Origin: RGIG8748 sp045544515
GTDB taxonomy: Bacteria; Bacillota; Clostridia; UMGS1810
Assembly (NCBI GenBank): GCA_045544515.1
Contig: JAZPZD010000002.1
Span: 62,001-126,000, forward strand
Length of the DNA stretch: 64,000 nucleotides
Direction of reading: 5' to 3'
Position 1 is the first letter of the stretch. The number at the start of each line of letters is the position of its first letter. The translations under genes and the position numbers were made by a program. Positions 18,265-28,300 of the stretch are shown here, one piece after another. The notes under the pieces were generated by a model. The model saw only the letters and a list, made by a program, of their open reading frames with translations. It did no database searches and was not told where the DNA came from.

Positions 18265-21078
18265 TTATTTCAAGATTTTCTTTAGATATTTTCCTGTATA
18301 TGATTTACTGCATTTTGCCACCTCTTCGGGTGTTCCGGTGCAGACGATTTCGCCTCCGCCGGTACCGCCCTCGGGGCCTAAATCTATTATGTGGTCGGCA
18401 ACCTTTATTACATCTAAGTTGTGCTCGATTACAACAACGGTGTTTCCGCTGTCGGCAAGGATATTAAGAACATCAATGAGCTTGTGAACATCTGCTGTAT
18501 GAAGTCCCGTAGTAGGCTCGTCGAGGATATAGAGCGTCTTGCCCGTAGACTTTTTGCTAAGCTCGGTGGCAAGCTTAACTCTCTGTGCCTCACCACCCGA
18601 TAGCTGAGTAGAGGGCTGACCGATTTTGATATATCCTAACCCCACATCATAGAGGGTCTGCAGTTTTCGGCGGATTTTGGGTATGTTTTCAAAGAATTCC
18701 AGTCCTTCTTCTACCGTCATATCCAATACATCGCTTATGTTTTTGTCCTTGAATTTTACCTCAAGGGTTTCGCGGTTGTATCTCTTGCCCTTGCACACCT
18801 CACAGGGTACATATACATCGGATAGAAAATGCATTTCTATCTTTAATATACCATCGCCCTGACACGCCTCGCATCTTCCGCCCGACACATTAAAGCTGAA
18901 CCTGCCCGGGCCGTAGCCTCTTAATTTTGCCTCGTTTGACTGGGCAAAGACATTTCGTATATCGGTAAATACTCCCGTATATGTGGCAGGGTTGGAACGC
19001 GGTGTTCTGCCTATGGGCGACTGGTCTATTGAAATAACCTTGTCTAAGTTTTCTACGCCGTCTATACCCTTGTGCTTGCCTGCCTTTTTTCGTGCACCGT
19101 TTAGCTTGGAAGAGAGACTTTTGTTTAGTATCTCGTTAACAAGCGAAGATTTACCCGAGCCCGAAACTCCCGTAACGCATATAAACTTGCCAAGCGGAAA
19201 GGCAACATCTATGCCCTTTAAGTTGTTTTCGCTCGCTTTTTTTACGGTGAGCTTTTTGCCTGTGCCCTTTCGTCTTTTATCGGGGATTTCTATCTTCTTG
19301 TGTCCGCTTAAATATGCTCCCGTAATACTGCCGGGGGTGTTTATGATATCGTCTACTGTTCCCTGTGCCACAACATAGCCTCCGTGAACACCTGCACCGG
19401 GACCTATGTCTACTATATAATCCGCACTTCGCATTGTGTCCTCGTCGTGCTCAACAACAATCAGGGTATTGCCCAGATCACGAAGTTTTTTAAGTGTGGC
19501 AAGCAGCTTGTCGTTGTCTCTCTGATGCAGTCCTATGCTCGGCTCGTCGAGAATGTAAAGAACTCCCATAAGCGATGAACCAATCTGTGTGGCAAGGCGT
19601 ATCCTCTGTGCCTCACCGCCGGAAAGCGTGCCTGCACCTCTTGACAGTGTAAGGTAGTCAAGCCCCACATCTATAAGGAACTGCAGTCTGGAATTAATCT
19701 CTTTTAGTATCTGGCGCGCAATAATCATTTCTGTTTCGGTAAAGGTAAGGCTGTCAAAAAAGTCCTTGATATCGCGGATACTCATCTCGCATATCTCGGC
19801 GATGTTTTTATCTCCTACGGTAACAGAAAGAACCTCATCTCTTAATCTTCTGCCCTTGCAGGCAGGACAGACATTGTCGCTCATGAGGGCTTCTATCTCC
19901 GCTTTCATAAATGAAGAAAACGAGTCCTTGTAGCGACGCTTTAGGGTATTTATAATTCCCTCAAAGGTATTGGTCTTCTTTACACCCTTGTATACTATTG
20001 TAAGAAGATCATCGCTTCCGTACAAAATCTTGTTTAGTGCATCATCGGAAAGCTCTTCTATGGGTGTGTTAATATCAAAACCGCATTTTTTGGAAAGTGC
20101 CTCGAGCCACAGCTTTGAGTACGAGCCGTCCTCGCTGATGTTTTTGAATCCGCATACATCTATACCGCCTCCCACAACCGACTTGGTGCGGTCTGCAATG
20201 ACAAGCTCGGGGTCTATCTCCATAAGCATGCCAAGTCCCAGACAAGTACTGCACGCACCTATGGGACTGTTGAACGAAAAGGAACGGGGTGTCATTTCCT
20301 CAAGGCTTATACCGCAGTCACGGCAGGCAAAGTTCTGATTGAACACCAGTTCTCTGCCGTCGGAAAGCAAAATGACAACAATTCCGCCTCCGATTTCCAG
20401 TGCAGTCTGCAGTGAGTCTGCCACGCGGGTCATAATGCCTTCTTTTAACACTATTCTGTCTACAACTATTTCGATGGTGTGTCTTATATTCTTTTCGAGG
20501 GATATTTCCTCATACAAATCGCGGATTTCACCATCGACACGCACTCTTACAAAGCCGTTTTTCTTGGCGTTTTCGAAAACTTTCTGGTGTGTGCCCTTTT
20601 TTTCTCTCAATACGGGGCCCAAAATCTGCAGTTTTGCACCCTCGCCAAGTGACATTACCGAGTCCACGATTTCGTCTATGGTCTGGGATTGTATCACCTT
20701 GTGACATTTGGGGCAGTGCATAACTCCCACCCTTGCAAAAAGAAGTCGGAAATAGTCATATATCTCCGTAACCGTTGCCACAGTGGAACGCGGATTTCGG
20801 CTGGTGGTCTTCTGGTCTATGCTGATAGCGGGCGAAAGTCCGTCTATAAGGTCCACATCGGGCTTGTCCATCTGACCCAAAAACTGCCTTGCATATGATG
20901 AGAGCGACTCCACATAGCGTCTTTGCCCCTCGGCATATATCGTATCAAAGGCAAGAGAGGATTTACCCGAACCCGAAAGTCCCGTAAAGACGACAAATTT
21001 ATCTCTGGGAACGGTCAGGTCCACATTTTTTAAATTGTGCTCTCTTGCTCCCTTTATATATATAGTATCCTTTGGCAT
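18265..21078 (-). CDS. uvrA: Excinuclease ABC subunit A
   Basis: The full-length UvrA (about 937 residues) has two ABC ATPase modules: Walker [13 protein letters not shown] and [11 protein letters not shown], with signatures [14 protein letters not shown] and [14 protein letters not shown]. Zinc-finger cysteines are seen in CPACKGRR and [16 protein letters not shown]. UvrA finds helix-distorting DNA damage and loads UvrB. The ATG at 21078 is preferred because GGAG, the end of uvrB, lies 8 bases upstream. A GTG at 21087 overlapping the uvrB stop is possible. Confidence 0.97.
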   Translation of the reverse strand: MPKDTIYIKGAREHNLKNVDLTVPRDKFVVFTGLSGSGKSSLAFDTIYAEGQRRYVESLSSYARQFLGQMDKPDVDLIDGLSPAISIDQKTTSRNPRSTVATVTEIYDYFRLLFARVGVMHCPKCHKVIQSQTIDEIVDSVMSLGEGAKLQILGPVLREKKGTHQKVFENAKKNGFVRVRVDGEIRDLYEEISLEKNIRHTIEIVVDRIVLKEGIMTRVADSLQTALEIGGGIVVILLSDGRELVFNQNFACRDCGISLEEMTPRSFSFNSPIGACSTCLGLGMLMEIDPELVIADRTKSVVGGGIDVCGFKNISEDGSYSKLWLEALSKKCGFDINTPIEELSDDALNKILYGSDDLLTIVYKGVKKTNTFEGIINTLKRRYKDSFSSFMKAEIEALMSDNVCPACKGRRLRDEVLSVTVGDKNIAEICEMSIRDIKDFFDSLTFTETEMIIARQILKEINSRLQFLIDVGLDYLTLSRGAGTLSGGEAQRIRLATQIGSSLMGVLYILDEPSIGLHQRDNDKLLATLKKLRDLGNTLIVVEHDEDTMRSADYIVDIGPGAGVHGGYVVAQGTVDDIINTPGSITGAYLSGHKKIEIPDKRRKGTGKKLTVKKASENNLKGIDVAFPLGKFICVTGVSGSGKSSLVNEILNKSLSSKLNGARKKAGKHKGIDGVENLDKVISIDQSPIGRTPRSNPATYTGVFTDIRNVFAQSNEAKLRGYGPGRFSFNVSGGRCEACQGDGILKIEMHFLSDVYVPCEVCKGKRYNRETLEVKFKDKNISDVLDMTVEEGLEFFENIPKIRRKLQTLYDVGLGYIKIGQPSTQLSGGEAQRVKLATELSKKSTGKTLYILDEPTTGLHTADVHKLIDVLNILADSGNTVVVIEHNLDVIKVADHIIDLGPEGGTGGGEIVCTGTPEEVAKCSKSYTGKYLKKILK

Positions 21079-21083
21079 TACTG

Positions 21084-23048
21084 TCACTCCATATCGTTTT
21101 GCTTTTTAATCCTTGTGATTTCGTCGCGGTATTTTGCCGCTTTTTCGAATTCCAAATCCTGTGCCGCCTTGGTCATAAGAAGTGTAAGATTTGCAATCTC
21201 TTCTTCTATTGTCTGTGCGGATACATTGATTTCCATATCCTCTGTAGGCTCTGCATAGGTCTGAATGATGCTGCGTATATTCTTGGTAACACTTTTTGGA
21301 ACTATGCCGTGTTTCTCGTTGTACTCGGATTGTATTTTTCTTCGGCGGTTGGTTTCGTCTATGGCTCTTTGCATTGAGCCTGTAATAGTATCTGCATACA
21401 TTATTACTCTGCCCTCGGCATTTCGGGCGGCTCTTCCCACCGTCTGCACAAGCGAGGTTTCGCTGCGCAGGAAGCCCTCCTTGTCTGCATCGAGAATTGC
21501 CACAACGCTGACCTCGGGGATATCAAGACCCTCTCTAAGCAGGTTGATACCCACCAGAACATCGAACACGCCAAGACGCAAATCGCGGATGATTTCCATT
21601 CTTTCTATTGTTTCCACATCGCTGTGAAGATATTTGACCTTTATCCCCACATCGTGAAGATAATCCGTTAGAGATTCTGCCATTTTTTTGGTAAGAGTAG
21701 TTACAAGCACCCTTTGGTTTTTTTGCACTACCTCGTTTATAACACCGATTAAATCGTCAACCTGGTTCTTTACAGGACGGACAAAGATTTCGGGGTCTAC
21801 AAGTCCTGTGGGACGGATTACCTGTTCTACAACGGCAGAGGAATGCTGCCTTTCGTAATCGGCAGGGGTGGCGCTTACAAAAATGACCTGATTGATTTTA
21901 CTTTCAAATTCTTCAAAGTTAAGCGGTCTGTTGTCAAAAGCCGACGGCAGACGGAACCCGTATTCCACAAGGTTGGTCTTACGCGAACGGTCGCCTGCAT
22001 ACATAGCCCTTACCTGAGGTATGGTAACATGCGACTCGTCTATTACCAAAAGGAAATCGTCGGGCATATAGTCTATGAGCGTATACGGGGCACTGCCCGG
22101 CTCTCTCCCGCTTATGTGTCGGGAATAGTTTTCTATACCCTGGCAAAAGCCTATTTCCTGCATCATTTCCAAGTCGTAGTTAGTTCTCTGCTCGAGGCGT
22201 TGCATCTCCAAGAGTTTATTTTGGTCTTTGAATTCCTGCAGTCTCTCGGTAAGCTCCTCGCTTATTGTCTTTATTGCTCTTTTCATTTTGTCGGCAGTTG
22301 TGGCATAGTGCGACGCGGGAAAAAGTGCGGTGTATGTCCTCCACAAAAGAACCTCGCCCGTAACTGTGTCTATCTCGCATATTCTCTCTATTTCGTCGCC
22401 AAAGAACTCCACTCTTACAGCCTTTTCGCCCGAGCCGATGGGATAAACCTCCAGGACATCGCCCCGAACCCTGAACGCACCGCGTTCCAATACCATATCG
22501 TTTCGTCTGTACTGCATATCCACAAGACGCCTCAAAAGTGCATCTCTGTCGTACTCATTGCCTACCCTTAGGCTAAGCATAAGATTTTTGTAATCGTCGG
22601 GGTCGCCAAGACCGTATATGCACGAAACACTGGCAACTATTATGACATCGCGTCTTTCAAAAAGCGATGCGGTTGCACTATGACGCAGTTTGTCTATTTC
22701 ATCATTCATAGAAGAGTCTTTTTCTATAAAGGTATCGCTCTGCGGTATATATGCCTCGGGCTGATAATAATCGTAATACGACACAAAATACTCCACCGCA
22801 TTGTCGGGAAAAAACTCCTTGAACTCACTGCAGAGTTGAGCTGCGAGCACCTTGTTGTGTGCAAGCACCAGAGTGGGTTTGTTTACCTTTTCTATGGTTT
22901 TGGCTATGGTGTAGGTCTTGCCCGAGCCTGTAACACCCAGCAAGGTCTGACCCTTTTTGCCCTCGATTATTCCTTTTGAAAGCTCGTCTATCGCTTTTAT
23001 CTGGTCGCCCTTTGGCTGATACGGCGATACCACCTTGAATTCTCCCAA
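21084..23048 (-). CDS. uvrB: Excinuclease ABC subunit B
   Basis: UvrB is a helicase-like damage verifier. Visible are the Walker [11 protein letters not shown], the beta-hairpin region [15 protein letters not shown], helicase motifs [16 protein letters not shown] and [14 protein letters not shown], and a C-terminal UVR domain that contacts UvrC. A TTG at 23048 is preferred as start because GGAGG lies 8 bases upstream and it aligns with the usual N-terminus; a TTG five codons earlier opens the frame but has no ribosome site. The gene is directly followed by uvrA. No uvrC is in the window. Confidence 0.96.
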   Translation of the reverse strand: MGEFKVVSPYQPKGDQIKAIDELSKGIIEGKKGQTLLGVTGSGKTYTIAKTIEKVNKPTLVLAHNKVLAAQLCSEFKEFFPDNAVEYFVSYYDYYQPEAYIPQSDTFIEKDSSMNDEIDKLRHSATASLFERRDVIIVASVSCIYGLGDPDDYKNLMLSLRVGNEYDRDALLRRLVDMQYRRNDMVLERGAFRVRGDVLEVYPIGSGEKAVRVEFFGDEIERICEIDTVTGEVLLWRTYTALFPASHYATTADKMKRAIKTISEELTERLQEFKDQNKLLEMQRLEQRTNYDLEMMQEIGFCQGIENYSRHISGREPGSAPYTLIDYMPDDFLLVIDESHVTIPQVRAMYAGDRSRKTNLVEYGFRLPSAFDNRPLNFEEFESKINQVIFVSATPADYERQHSSAVVEQVIRPTGLVDPEIFVRPVKNQVDDLIGVINEVVQKNQRVLVTTLTKKMAESLTDYLHDVGIKVKYLHSDVETIERMEIIRDLRLGVFDVLVGINLLREGLDIPEVSVVAILDADKEGFLRSETSLVQTVGRAARNAEGRVIMYADTITGSMQRAIDETNRRRKIQSEYNEKHGIVPKSVTKNIRSIIQTYAEPTEDMEINVSAQTIEEEIANLTLLMTKAAQDLEFEKAAKYRDEITRIKKQNDME

Positions 23049-23063
23049 CTCTGTCACCTCCAA

Positions 23064-23462
23064 TGCTTATTTTGTATCAATTAGTTACACTTATCCATCA
23101 TAATTAAGTTTATCATAATTTTTGGAAAATAACAAGTAGTTAAAAGAGGCAAAAAGCCGTAACTTTTTTGCCTCAGCGTGTCGATAAAGTCGACCGCTGA
23201 TAAGACGAACGAAAATGGACGCAGACGAGGAAGCGCGAAGCAGGCAGTACAAAAGTACGGCAATGAGCGATGACGAAGTAAGCAAAGTGTATAAAACAAT
23301 GGCTTTTGGCATTTATGACAAAAGCTACATAAATGAAAAAGCTCATAAGTAATGATTGTAATATTCCTTACTAATGAGCTTTAAATTTTTTATATTCACT
23401 TTGCGGTGCGTTCTTTTTCGACAGTCTGAGGCAAAAAGCCGTAACTTTTTGCCTCTTGTTTT
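23064..23462. repeat. Intergenic repeat cassette bounded by two copies of a hairpin
   Basis: GAGGCAAAAAGCCGTAAC and the following complementary arm occur at 23146-23174 and again, with one T fewer, at 23428-23455, in the same orientation about 282 bases apart. Each copy is itself a terminator-like hairpin. Between them lie further palindromes (GTACAAAAGTAC; TAAGCTCATTAG-type arms near 23340-23385). A segment at about 23395-23427 (ttcactttgc...cgacagtct) recurs at about 50177-50212. Frames of about 70 codons on the minus strand here look spurious. No gene is supported. Confidence 0.6.
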
Positions 23463-24479
23463 CTAAATTTCTTTGCCAAACACATGCGACACACTTGCGA
23501 TTTTTTTCATAAGGTCATCAAATGCAGGCGGTGTAATGGACTGTGCACCGTCGCATTTTGCGTTTTTGGGGTCGTTGTGTACTTCTATGATAAGACCGTC
23601 TGCACCAACGGCAACTGCCGCCATTGCAAGAGGCTCAACCATCCAGTTGATGCCGGTAGCGTGCGAGGGGTCAATAATCACAGGAAGATGCGACAGCTTC
23701 TTAACAGCGGGAACTGCGCTTAAATCAAGGGTGTTTCTTGTATAGGTTTCAAAGGTTCTGATACCTCTTTCGCAAAGGATAACATTGGGGTTACCGCCTG
23801 CAAGAATATACTCCGCACTCATAAGCCACTCTTCGATAGTTGCAGAAAGTCCTCTCTTTAAAAGAATGGGTTTGTCTGTTTTGGAAAGCTCCTTTAACAA
23901 GTCAAAGTTCTGCATATTTCTTGCACCGACCTGGATTACATCCACGCAGGATACAAACTTTTCCACAAGATGAGGACTCATAATTTCGGTAACTATAGGA
24001 AGGCCTGTTTCTTTTTTTGCTTCTATCAGCATATCCAGCCCCTCCAGTTCGAGTCCCTGGAACGAATACGGTGAAGAACGCGGCTTGAACGCACCGCCTC
24101 TTAACATTGTTGCACCGGAGGCTTTAACCGCCTTGGCAACATCTTTGATCTGCTCTATGCTCTCTACCGAGCAGGGGCCTGCAATTATGCTTAACTTCTT
24201 TCCGCCTACAAGTGCTCCCGAGCAGTCAATCACGCTGTCTTCGGGGTGGAACTTTCTGCTTGCCTTTTTGTATGGTTCGCTTACAGACATTACCTTTTCT
24301 ACATTATCCAAAAGCATTACCTTGTCGATATCGATAATGTGTGTATTGCCTATTACACCAAGAACTGTGCAGTCTATACCCTTGTTGACCTGGATACTTA
24401 CTCCATAATGTTCTCTTAACTTGCTTGCAACCGATGTAACATCGGTTTCGGTAGCCTTGGGGCTCATAATAATAATCAT
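23463..24479 (-). CDS. aroF: 3-deoxy-7-phosphoheptulonate (DAHP) synthase with N-terminal regulatory domain
   Basis: The 338-residue protein begins with an ACT-like ferredoxin-fold domain (residues about 1-75), then the AroA-beta class barrel with IIAGPCSVESIEQI, GGAFKPRSSPYSFQG, ILLKRGLSAT and IIDPSHATG. It condenses PEP and erythrose-4-phosphate, the first step of the shikimate pathway. Enzymes with this N-terminal domain, as in Thermotoga, are inhibited by Tyr or Phe. The gene stands alone, downstream of a leader peptide rich in Phe and Tyr codons and a terminator, so it appears regulated at both the enzyme and transcription levels. Confidence 0.95.
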   Translation of the reverse strand: MIIIMSPKATETDVTSVASKLREHYGVSIQVNKGIDCTVLGVIGNTHIIDIDKVMLLDNVEKVMSVSEPYKKASRKFHPEDSVIDCSGALVGGKKLSIIAGPCSVESIEQIKDVAKAVKASGATMLRGGAFKPRSSPYSFQGLELEGLDMLIEAKKETGLPIVTEIMSPHLVEKFVSCVDVIQVGARNMQNFDLLKELSKTDKPILLKRGLSATIEEWLMSAEYILAGGNPNVILCERGIRTFETYTRNTLDLSAVPAVKKLSHLPVIIDPSHATGINWMVEPLAMAAVAVGADGLIIEVHNDPKNAKCDGAQSITPPAFDDLMKKIASVSHVFGKEI

Positions 24480-24534
24480 AAAAAAACCTCCTTGCCGTGC
24501 TCACTAAAGAACTCCACTTCCTATATAAGCATAC

Positions 24535-24563
24535 AAAAAACGGAGCTCCCAATGAGCTCCGTT
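24535..24563 (-). terminator. Attenuator-like terminator in the aroF leader
   Basis: AACGGAGCTC (24539-24548) and GAGCTCCGTT (24554-24563) form a perfect 10-bp stem, and on the minus strand six T follow. It lies after the leader peptide and 56 bases before the aroF ATG, so it can stop transcription before the gene. Confidence 0.85.
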
Positions 24564-24592
24564 AATAAATTTAAAATTATACGGCGATTAAA

Positions 24593-24694
24593 TCATAACT
24601 CACAGGGATAAAAATTATACGCAAAAAAGACATAGCCCTTAAAAGTGCTAAATCGAAAGTTGCTAATATAATTTTTAACGCCTGAATTAATCAT
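24593..24694 (-). CDS. aroF leader peptide, rich in Phe and Tyr codons
   Basis: The ATG at 24694 follows GGAG by 8 bases and opens a 33-residue frame ending in TGA at 24593. Between residues 9 and 29 it has six Phe and four Tyr codons, including FRFSTF and YVFFAYNFY. Reading begins about 20 bases after the promoter. The terminator at 24535-24563 follows. This is the classic layout of ribosome-mediated attenuation: stalling at Phe/Tyr codons would favour an alternative pairing over the terminator. TGAGTT in its last codons (24602-24597) can pair with AGCTCA in the terminator arm. Function is inferred. Confidence 0.75.
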   Translation of the reverse strand: MINSGVKNYISNFRFSTFKGYVFFAYNFYPCEL

Positions 24695-24715
24695 CAAATC
24701 ATCTCCAATGCAAAC

Positions 24716-24745
24716 ATTATATCACCGCAAAAGGAAAAAAGTCAA
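24716..24745 (-). promoter_or_regulatory. Promoter of the aroF leader and aroF
   Basis: TTGACT (24745-24740), 18 bases, TATAAT (24721-24716) on the minus strand. It is divergent from the ilvE promoter. Confidence 0.8.
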
Positions 24746-24774
24746 GCAAAAAGGATAATTTTTTAAGAAAATAT

Positions 24775-24803
24775 TTGAATTATGCACTTTAGTGTGATAC
24801 AAT
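24775..24803 (+). promoter_or_regulatory. Promoter of ilvE
   Basis: TTGAAT (24775-24780), 17 bases, TACAAT (24798-24803), ending 39 bases before the ilvE ATG. Confidence 0.7.
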
Positions 24804-24842
24804 ATATCCGTACATATGTTTTTTTAGAAAGGATTGAACAAA

Positions 24843-25868
24843 ATGGCAAAGAAAGATTTGGATTGGGGCTCACTCGGCTTCAATTATATGAAAACCGACT
24901 ACAGATTTGTAGCAAACTTTAAAGACGGCAAGTGGGACGAGGGCGAACTCACAACTGACAACAACATCGTTTTAAACGAATGTGCAGGCGTACTCCAGTA
25001 TGCACAGACCTGCTTTGAAGGTCTTAAGGCTTATACCACAGAAAACGGTGACATCGTGGTGTTCCGCCCCGACCTTAACGCACAGAGAATGGCAGACTCC
25101 TGCAGAAGAATGGAAATGCCCGTTTTCCCCGAGGACAAATTCATTGAGGCTGTAGAAAAGGTTGTTAAAGCAAATGCTGACTGGGTACCCCCCTTTGGCA
25201 GCGGCGCGTCACTGTACTTAAGACCTTATATGTTCGGTTCAAACGCCGTAATCGGCGTAAAACCCGCTACAGAATATCAATTCAGAATACTCGCAACTCC
25301 CGTTGGTCCTTACTTCAAGGGCGGTGCAAAGCCCTTAACTCTTAAGGTTTCCGACCTCGACCGTGCAGCTCCCTGCGGTACAGGACACATCAAGGCAGGC
25401 CTCAACTATGCAATGAGCCTCCACGCAATTGTTACTGCTCACGACGAAGGCTACGACGAAAATATGTATCTCGATGCAAAAACCCGCACAAAGGTAGAAG
25501 AAACAGGCGGTGCTAACTTCCTCTTTGTTACCAAAGACGGCAAGGTTGTAACTCCTAAATCAAGCACAATTCTCCCTTCTATCACAAGAAGGTCGCTCAT
25601 ATATGTAGCACAGAAATATCTCGGTCTTGAAGCCGAAGAAAGAGAAATCGAGCTTTCCGAAGTTAAAGATATGGCAGAATGCGGTCTTTGCGGTACAGCG
25701 GCTGTTATCTCCCCCGTAGGCAAGATTGTAGACCACGGCAAAGAAATCTGCCTGCCCAGCGGTATGACCGAAATGGGACCTGTTACAAAGAAACTCTACG
25801 AAACCCTTACAGGTATCCAGATGGGCAGAATAGAAGCTCCCGAAGGCTGGATAAGAGTTATTAAATAA
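24843..25868 (+). CDS. ilvE: Branched-chain-amino-acid aminotransferase
   Basis: The 341-residue protein is a class IV PLP aminotransferase of the longer Bacillus-type (BCAT II) form, with QTCFEGLKAYTTENGDIVVF near the front and EETGGANFLFVTKDGKV and CGLCGTAAVISPVGKI later. It interconverts Val, Leu and Ile with their 2-oxoacids using glutamate/2-oxoglutarate. The ATG at 24843 has AAAGGA 9 bases upstream; a TTG at 24834 sits too close to that site. It overlaps the next gene, a PLP-salvage kinase, by one base. It could also help supply branched-chain fatty acid primers. Confidence 0.95.
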   Translation: MAKKDLDWGSLGFNYMKTDYRFVANFKDGKWDEGELTTDNNIVLNECAGVLQYAQTCFEGLKAYTTENGDIVVFRPDLNAQRMADSCRRMEMPVFPEDKFIEAVEKVVKANADWVPPFGSGASLYLRPYMFGSNAVIGVKPATEYQFRILATPVGPYFKGGAKPLTLKVSDLDRAAPCGTGHIKAGLNYAMSLHAIVTAHDEGYDENMYLDAKTRTKVEETGGANFLFVTKDGKVVTPKSSTILPSITRRSLIYVAQKYLGLEAEEREIELSEVKDMAECGLCGTAAVISPVGKIVDHGKEICLPSGMTEMGPVTKKLYETLTGIQMGRIEAPEGWIRVIK

Positions 25869-26713
25869 TGAACCAAAAAAGATTAGTTACAATTCAGGAT
25901 ATATCCTGCCTGGGAAAGTGCTCGCTTACTGCCGCAATACCGATAATATCGGCATTTGGCATAGAGAGCGTGGTGCTTCCTACAGCGGTACTCTCCACTC
26001 ATACAGGGGCAGGCTTTGAGGATTATACCTTCAAGGATTTAACCGATGATATGCCGGGGATTGCAAACCACTGGAAAAAGCTTGGCATCTCGTTTGATGC
26101 GATGTATTCGGGTTATCTGGGCAGTATTCATCAGCTCGATATTGCCGAAAGGTTTTTTAAGGACTTTAAGACGGATAACAACCTCATATTTGTTGACCCC
26201 GTTATGGGCGACGAGGGTGTTCTCTACAAAGGCTTTGATGAAACTTTTTCAAAAAGAATGTTATCGCTTTGCTCTATGGCAGATATCATCTGTCCCAATG
26301 TTACAGAGGCGTGCTTTCTTACCGGGGTTAAATACCGGGACAAGCACGACGATAACTACATAGACACTCTTGCAGATGCTCTGTGCAAAATAGGTGCAAA
26401 AACCGTAATCGTTACAGGCATTTGTATGGAAAACCAATTCGGTGCAATGTGCCTTGATACATTAACCGGAAACAGAGAGCTGTATTTACGCCCCAAAATT
26501 GCGGGACACTACTACGGAACAGGCGACATATTTGCAAGTGTGGTTTGCTCCGCACTTACCGTAGGCTTTGATATGAATAAAGCTCTGCATCTTGCTATTG
26601 ACTTTGTGTATGAGAGTATCCTCGCAACGCAAGACGAAAAAGAAAAGTTCTACTACGGTGTAAAGTTTGAAAAATGTCTTTCAAAAATCACAAACACGGT
26701 TCAGATTATCTGA
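25868..26713 (+). CDS. Pyridoxal/pyridoxamine kinase (PdxK/PdxY-like)
   Basis: The 281-residue ribokinase-fold enzyme has VTIQDISCLGKCSL at the N-terminus, FVDPVMGDEGVLY in the middle and the GHYYGTGDIFASVVCSAL anion-hole/catalytic Asp motif near residue 220. It phosphorylates B6 vitamers to PLP. The start codon shares its first base with the last base of the ilvE stop codon, so the two are translationally coupled. The pairing makes sense, since IlvE needs PLP. Its last codons lie within the terminator palindrome shared with the convergent gene. Confidence 0.88.
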   Translation: MNQKRLVTIQDISCLGKCSLTAAIPIISAFGIESVVLPTAVLSTHTGAGFEDYTFKDLTDDMPGIANHWKKLGISFDAMYSGYLGSIHQLDIAERFFKDFKTDNNLIFVDPVMGDEGVLYKGFDETFSKRMLSLCSMADIICPNVTEACFLTGVKYRDKHDDNYIDTLADALCKIGAKTVIVTGICMENQFGAMCLDTLTGNRELYLRPKIAGHYYGTGDIFASVVCSALTVGFDMNKALHLAIDFVYESILATQDEKEKFYYGVKFEKCLSKITNTVQII

Positions 26714-26721
26714 ACCGTGTT
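26693..26721. terminator. Bidirectional terminator inside the ends of two convergent genes
   Basis: AACACGGTTCAGAT (26693-26706) and its exact complement (26708-26721) flank one central base: a perfect 14-bp stem. Both stop codons (26711-26713 plus, 26706-26708 minus) lie in it, and the genes overlap by 8 bases. T-runs follow on the plus strand at 26723-26728. Confidence 0.85.
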
Positions 26722-28292
26722 ATTTTTTCCGCACATTTAATTCCGTCTATCGCTGCCGACATTATTCCGCCTGCATATCCTGCTCCCTCTCCGATTGGGT
26801 ATATACCCTCTATGCAAGAAAGCATATTTTCGTTGCGGACAATCCTTACAGGTGCGCTCGAACGGGTTTCTACTCCGGTAAGCAGTGCATCTCCTGTGGA
26901 AAAGCCTTTCATTTTACTATCTAATTCTTTAAGTGCTCCATATAACCCGTTTGCCACAAATTCGGGCAGAATGTCCCACAGATTTGTATACTTAACCCCC
27001 GGGAGATAGCTCGGCTTTACCTCACCTGCAATAGCGGTGGGCCTTTTTTCCAAAAAGTCCTCCACTCTCTGACACGGAGCAAAGTAATCCCCTCCGCCAG
27101 ATACGAAAGCCTTTTGTTCCATATCCCGCTGAAAATACATACCCGAGAGAACATCATCCCCCATATCAGTAGGATATACCGATACCAAAAGTGCACTGTT
27201 GGAATTTTCCTTATCTCTGGCAAAATAGCTCATCCCGTTGGTTACAACACCGCCCTCCTCCGACGAAGAGCACACCACCTCGCCTCCGGGACACATACAA
27301 AATGTATACACCCCTCTGCCATTTGGGTGACAGCTAAGCTTGTAATCCGCCGCAGGAAGAGTGCGTGCCAGTTCTATATCCTTGTATTGCAAGAGATTTA
27401 TATACTCCCTCTTGTGTTCTATTCTTACACCTACGGAAAAGGGCTTTTTTTCCATATGCATTCCCTTTTTGCACAGCATTTCGTAGGTGTCTCTGGAGGA
27501 ATGACCTATTGCAAGCACCAAAGCCGTACAGGGCAGCTTTTGCACATCACCTGTTTTGACATCTATTAATGTTATTTGTTCTATCTTGCCCGACGGTGCA
27601 TCAAAATCCGTAAAGAGAGTATTAAACTTAAATTCTCCGCCGCTTTTGATTATCCTCTCTCTTATATTTACCACTGCTTTTTTAAGATAATCTGTGCCGA
27701 TATGCGGCTTTGAAGAGTAGAGTATCTCCTCGGGTGCACCCGAGCGTACAAATTCATTTAAAACAAAATCCGTCCTTATGTCGTTTTTTCCGCAGGTGAG
27801 CTTGCCGTCGGAAAATGTTCCAGCTCCGCCCTCTCCGAACTGAATGTTGGAATTTATATCAAGAGTGCCTTGGTTTTTTAAGTTTTCTACCGTTTTAGTC
27901 CTTTCTTCTACGCATTCGCCCCTCTCTATGACGATGGGCTTGTATCCCTTTTCGGCAAGCATAAGAGCACAAAAAAGGCCGCTCGGACCTGCTCCTATTA
28001 TCACAGGTCTTGCAGCGTCCTTATTGGCATACGGATAGTCAAAGATATATTTCTTTTCCTCATATACAGATACATTTTTTATGTTTTTATTTAGTATTTT
28101 GTTTTCGTTTTCAAGGCACACCAAAAAAGTGTACACATAGTGTACAAGGTGCTTTTTTCTTGCATCAAGGGATTTTTTGAAAATCTTAAATTCTATAATC
28201 TCTTCCTTTTTAATCCCAAGAATTGCACAGACTATATCTTTTAGCGGTCTTTTATCCGCAATCTCTACCTTGACATCGCTTATTTTGAGCAT
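26706..28292 (-). CDS. FAD-dependent dehydrogenase-like protein (COG2509-type)
   Basis: The 528-residue protein starts with an about 90-residue N-terminal domain, then a Rossmann motif VIIGAGPSGLFCALMLAEKG for FAD binding. Later come TLDINSNIQFGEGGAGTFSD, CMCPGGEVVCSSSEEGGVV and a C-terminal GIYPIGEGAGYAGGIMSAA that closes the FAD site. This family of 'uncharacterised FAD-dependent dehydrogenases' is common in Firmicutes; substrate unknown. It overlaps the convergent kinase gene by 8 bases and is 8 bases from the small membrane gene upstream. Confidence 0.85.
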   Translation of the reverse strand: MLKISDVKVEIADKRPLKDIVCAILGIKKEEIIEFKIFKKSLDARKKHLVHYVYTFLVCLENENKILNKNIKNVSVYEEKKYIFDYPYANKDAARPVIIGAGPSGLFCALMLAEKGYKPIVIERGECVEERTKTVENLKNQGTLDINSNIQFGEGGAGTFSDGKLTCGKNDIRTDFVLNEFVRSGAPEEILYSSKPHIGTDYLKKAVVNIRERIIKSGGEFKFNTLFTDFDAPSGKIEQITLIDVKTGDVQKLPCTALVLAIGHSSRDTYEMLCKKGMHMEKKPFSVGVRIEHKREYINLLQYKDIELARTLPAADYKLSCHPNGRGVYTFCMCPGGEVVCSSSEEGGVVTNGMSYFARDKENSNSALLVSVYPTDMGDDVLSGMYFQRDMEQKAFVSGGGDYFAPCQRVEDFLEKRPTAIAGEVKPSYLPGVKYTNLWDILPEFVANGLYGALKELDSKMKGFSTGDALLTGVETRSSAPVRIVRNENMLSCIEGIYPIGEGAGYAGGIMSAAIDGIKCAEKITRFR

Positions 28293-28300
28293 CTAATCAC

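Noticed and set aside
23081..23312. Two overlapping minus-strand frames of about 70 codons between uvrB and aroF
   Set aside because: They lie in a palindrome-rich repeat cassette, lack a ribosome site and do not resemble proteins.
24480..24842. T-box riboswitch before aroF or ilvE
   Set aside because: The T-box core and specifier loop were looked for and not found; the leader holds a short peptide gene and terminator instead.
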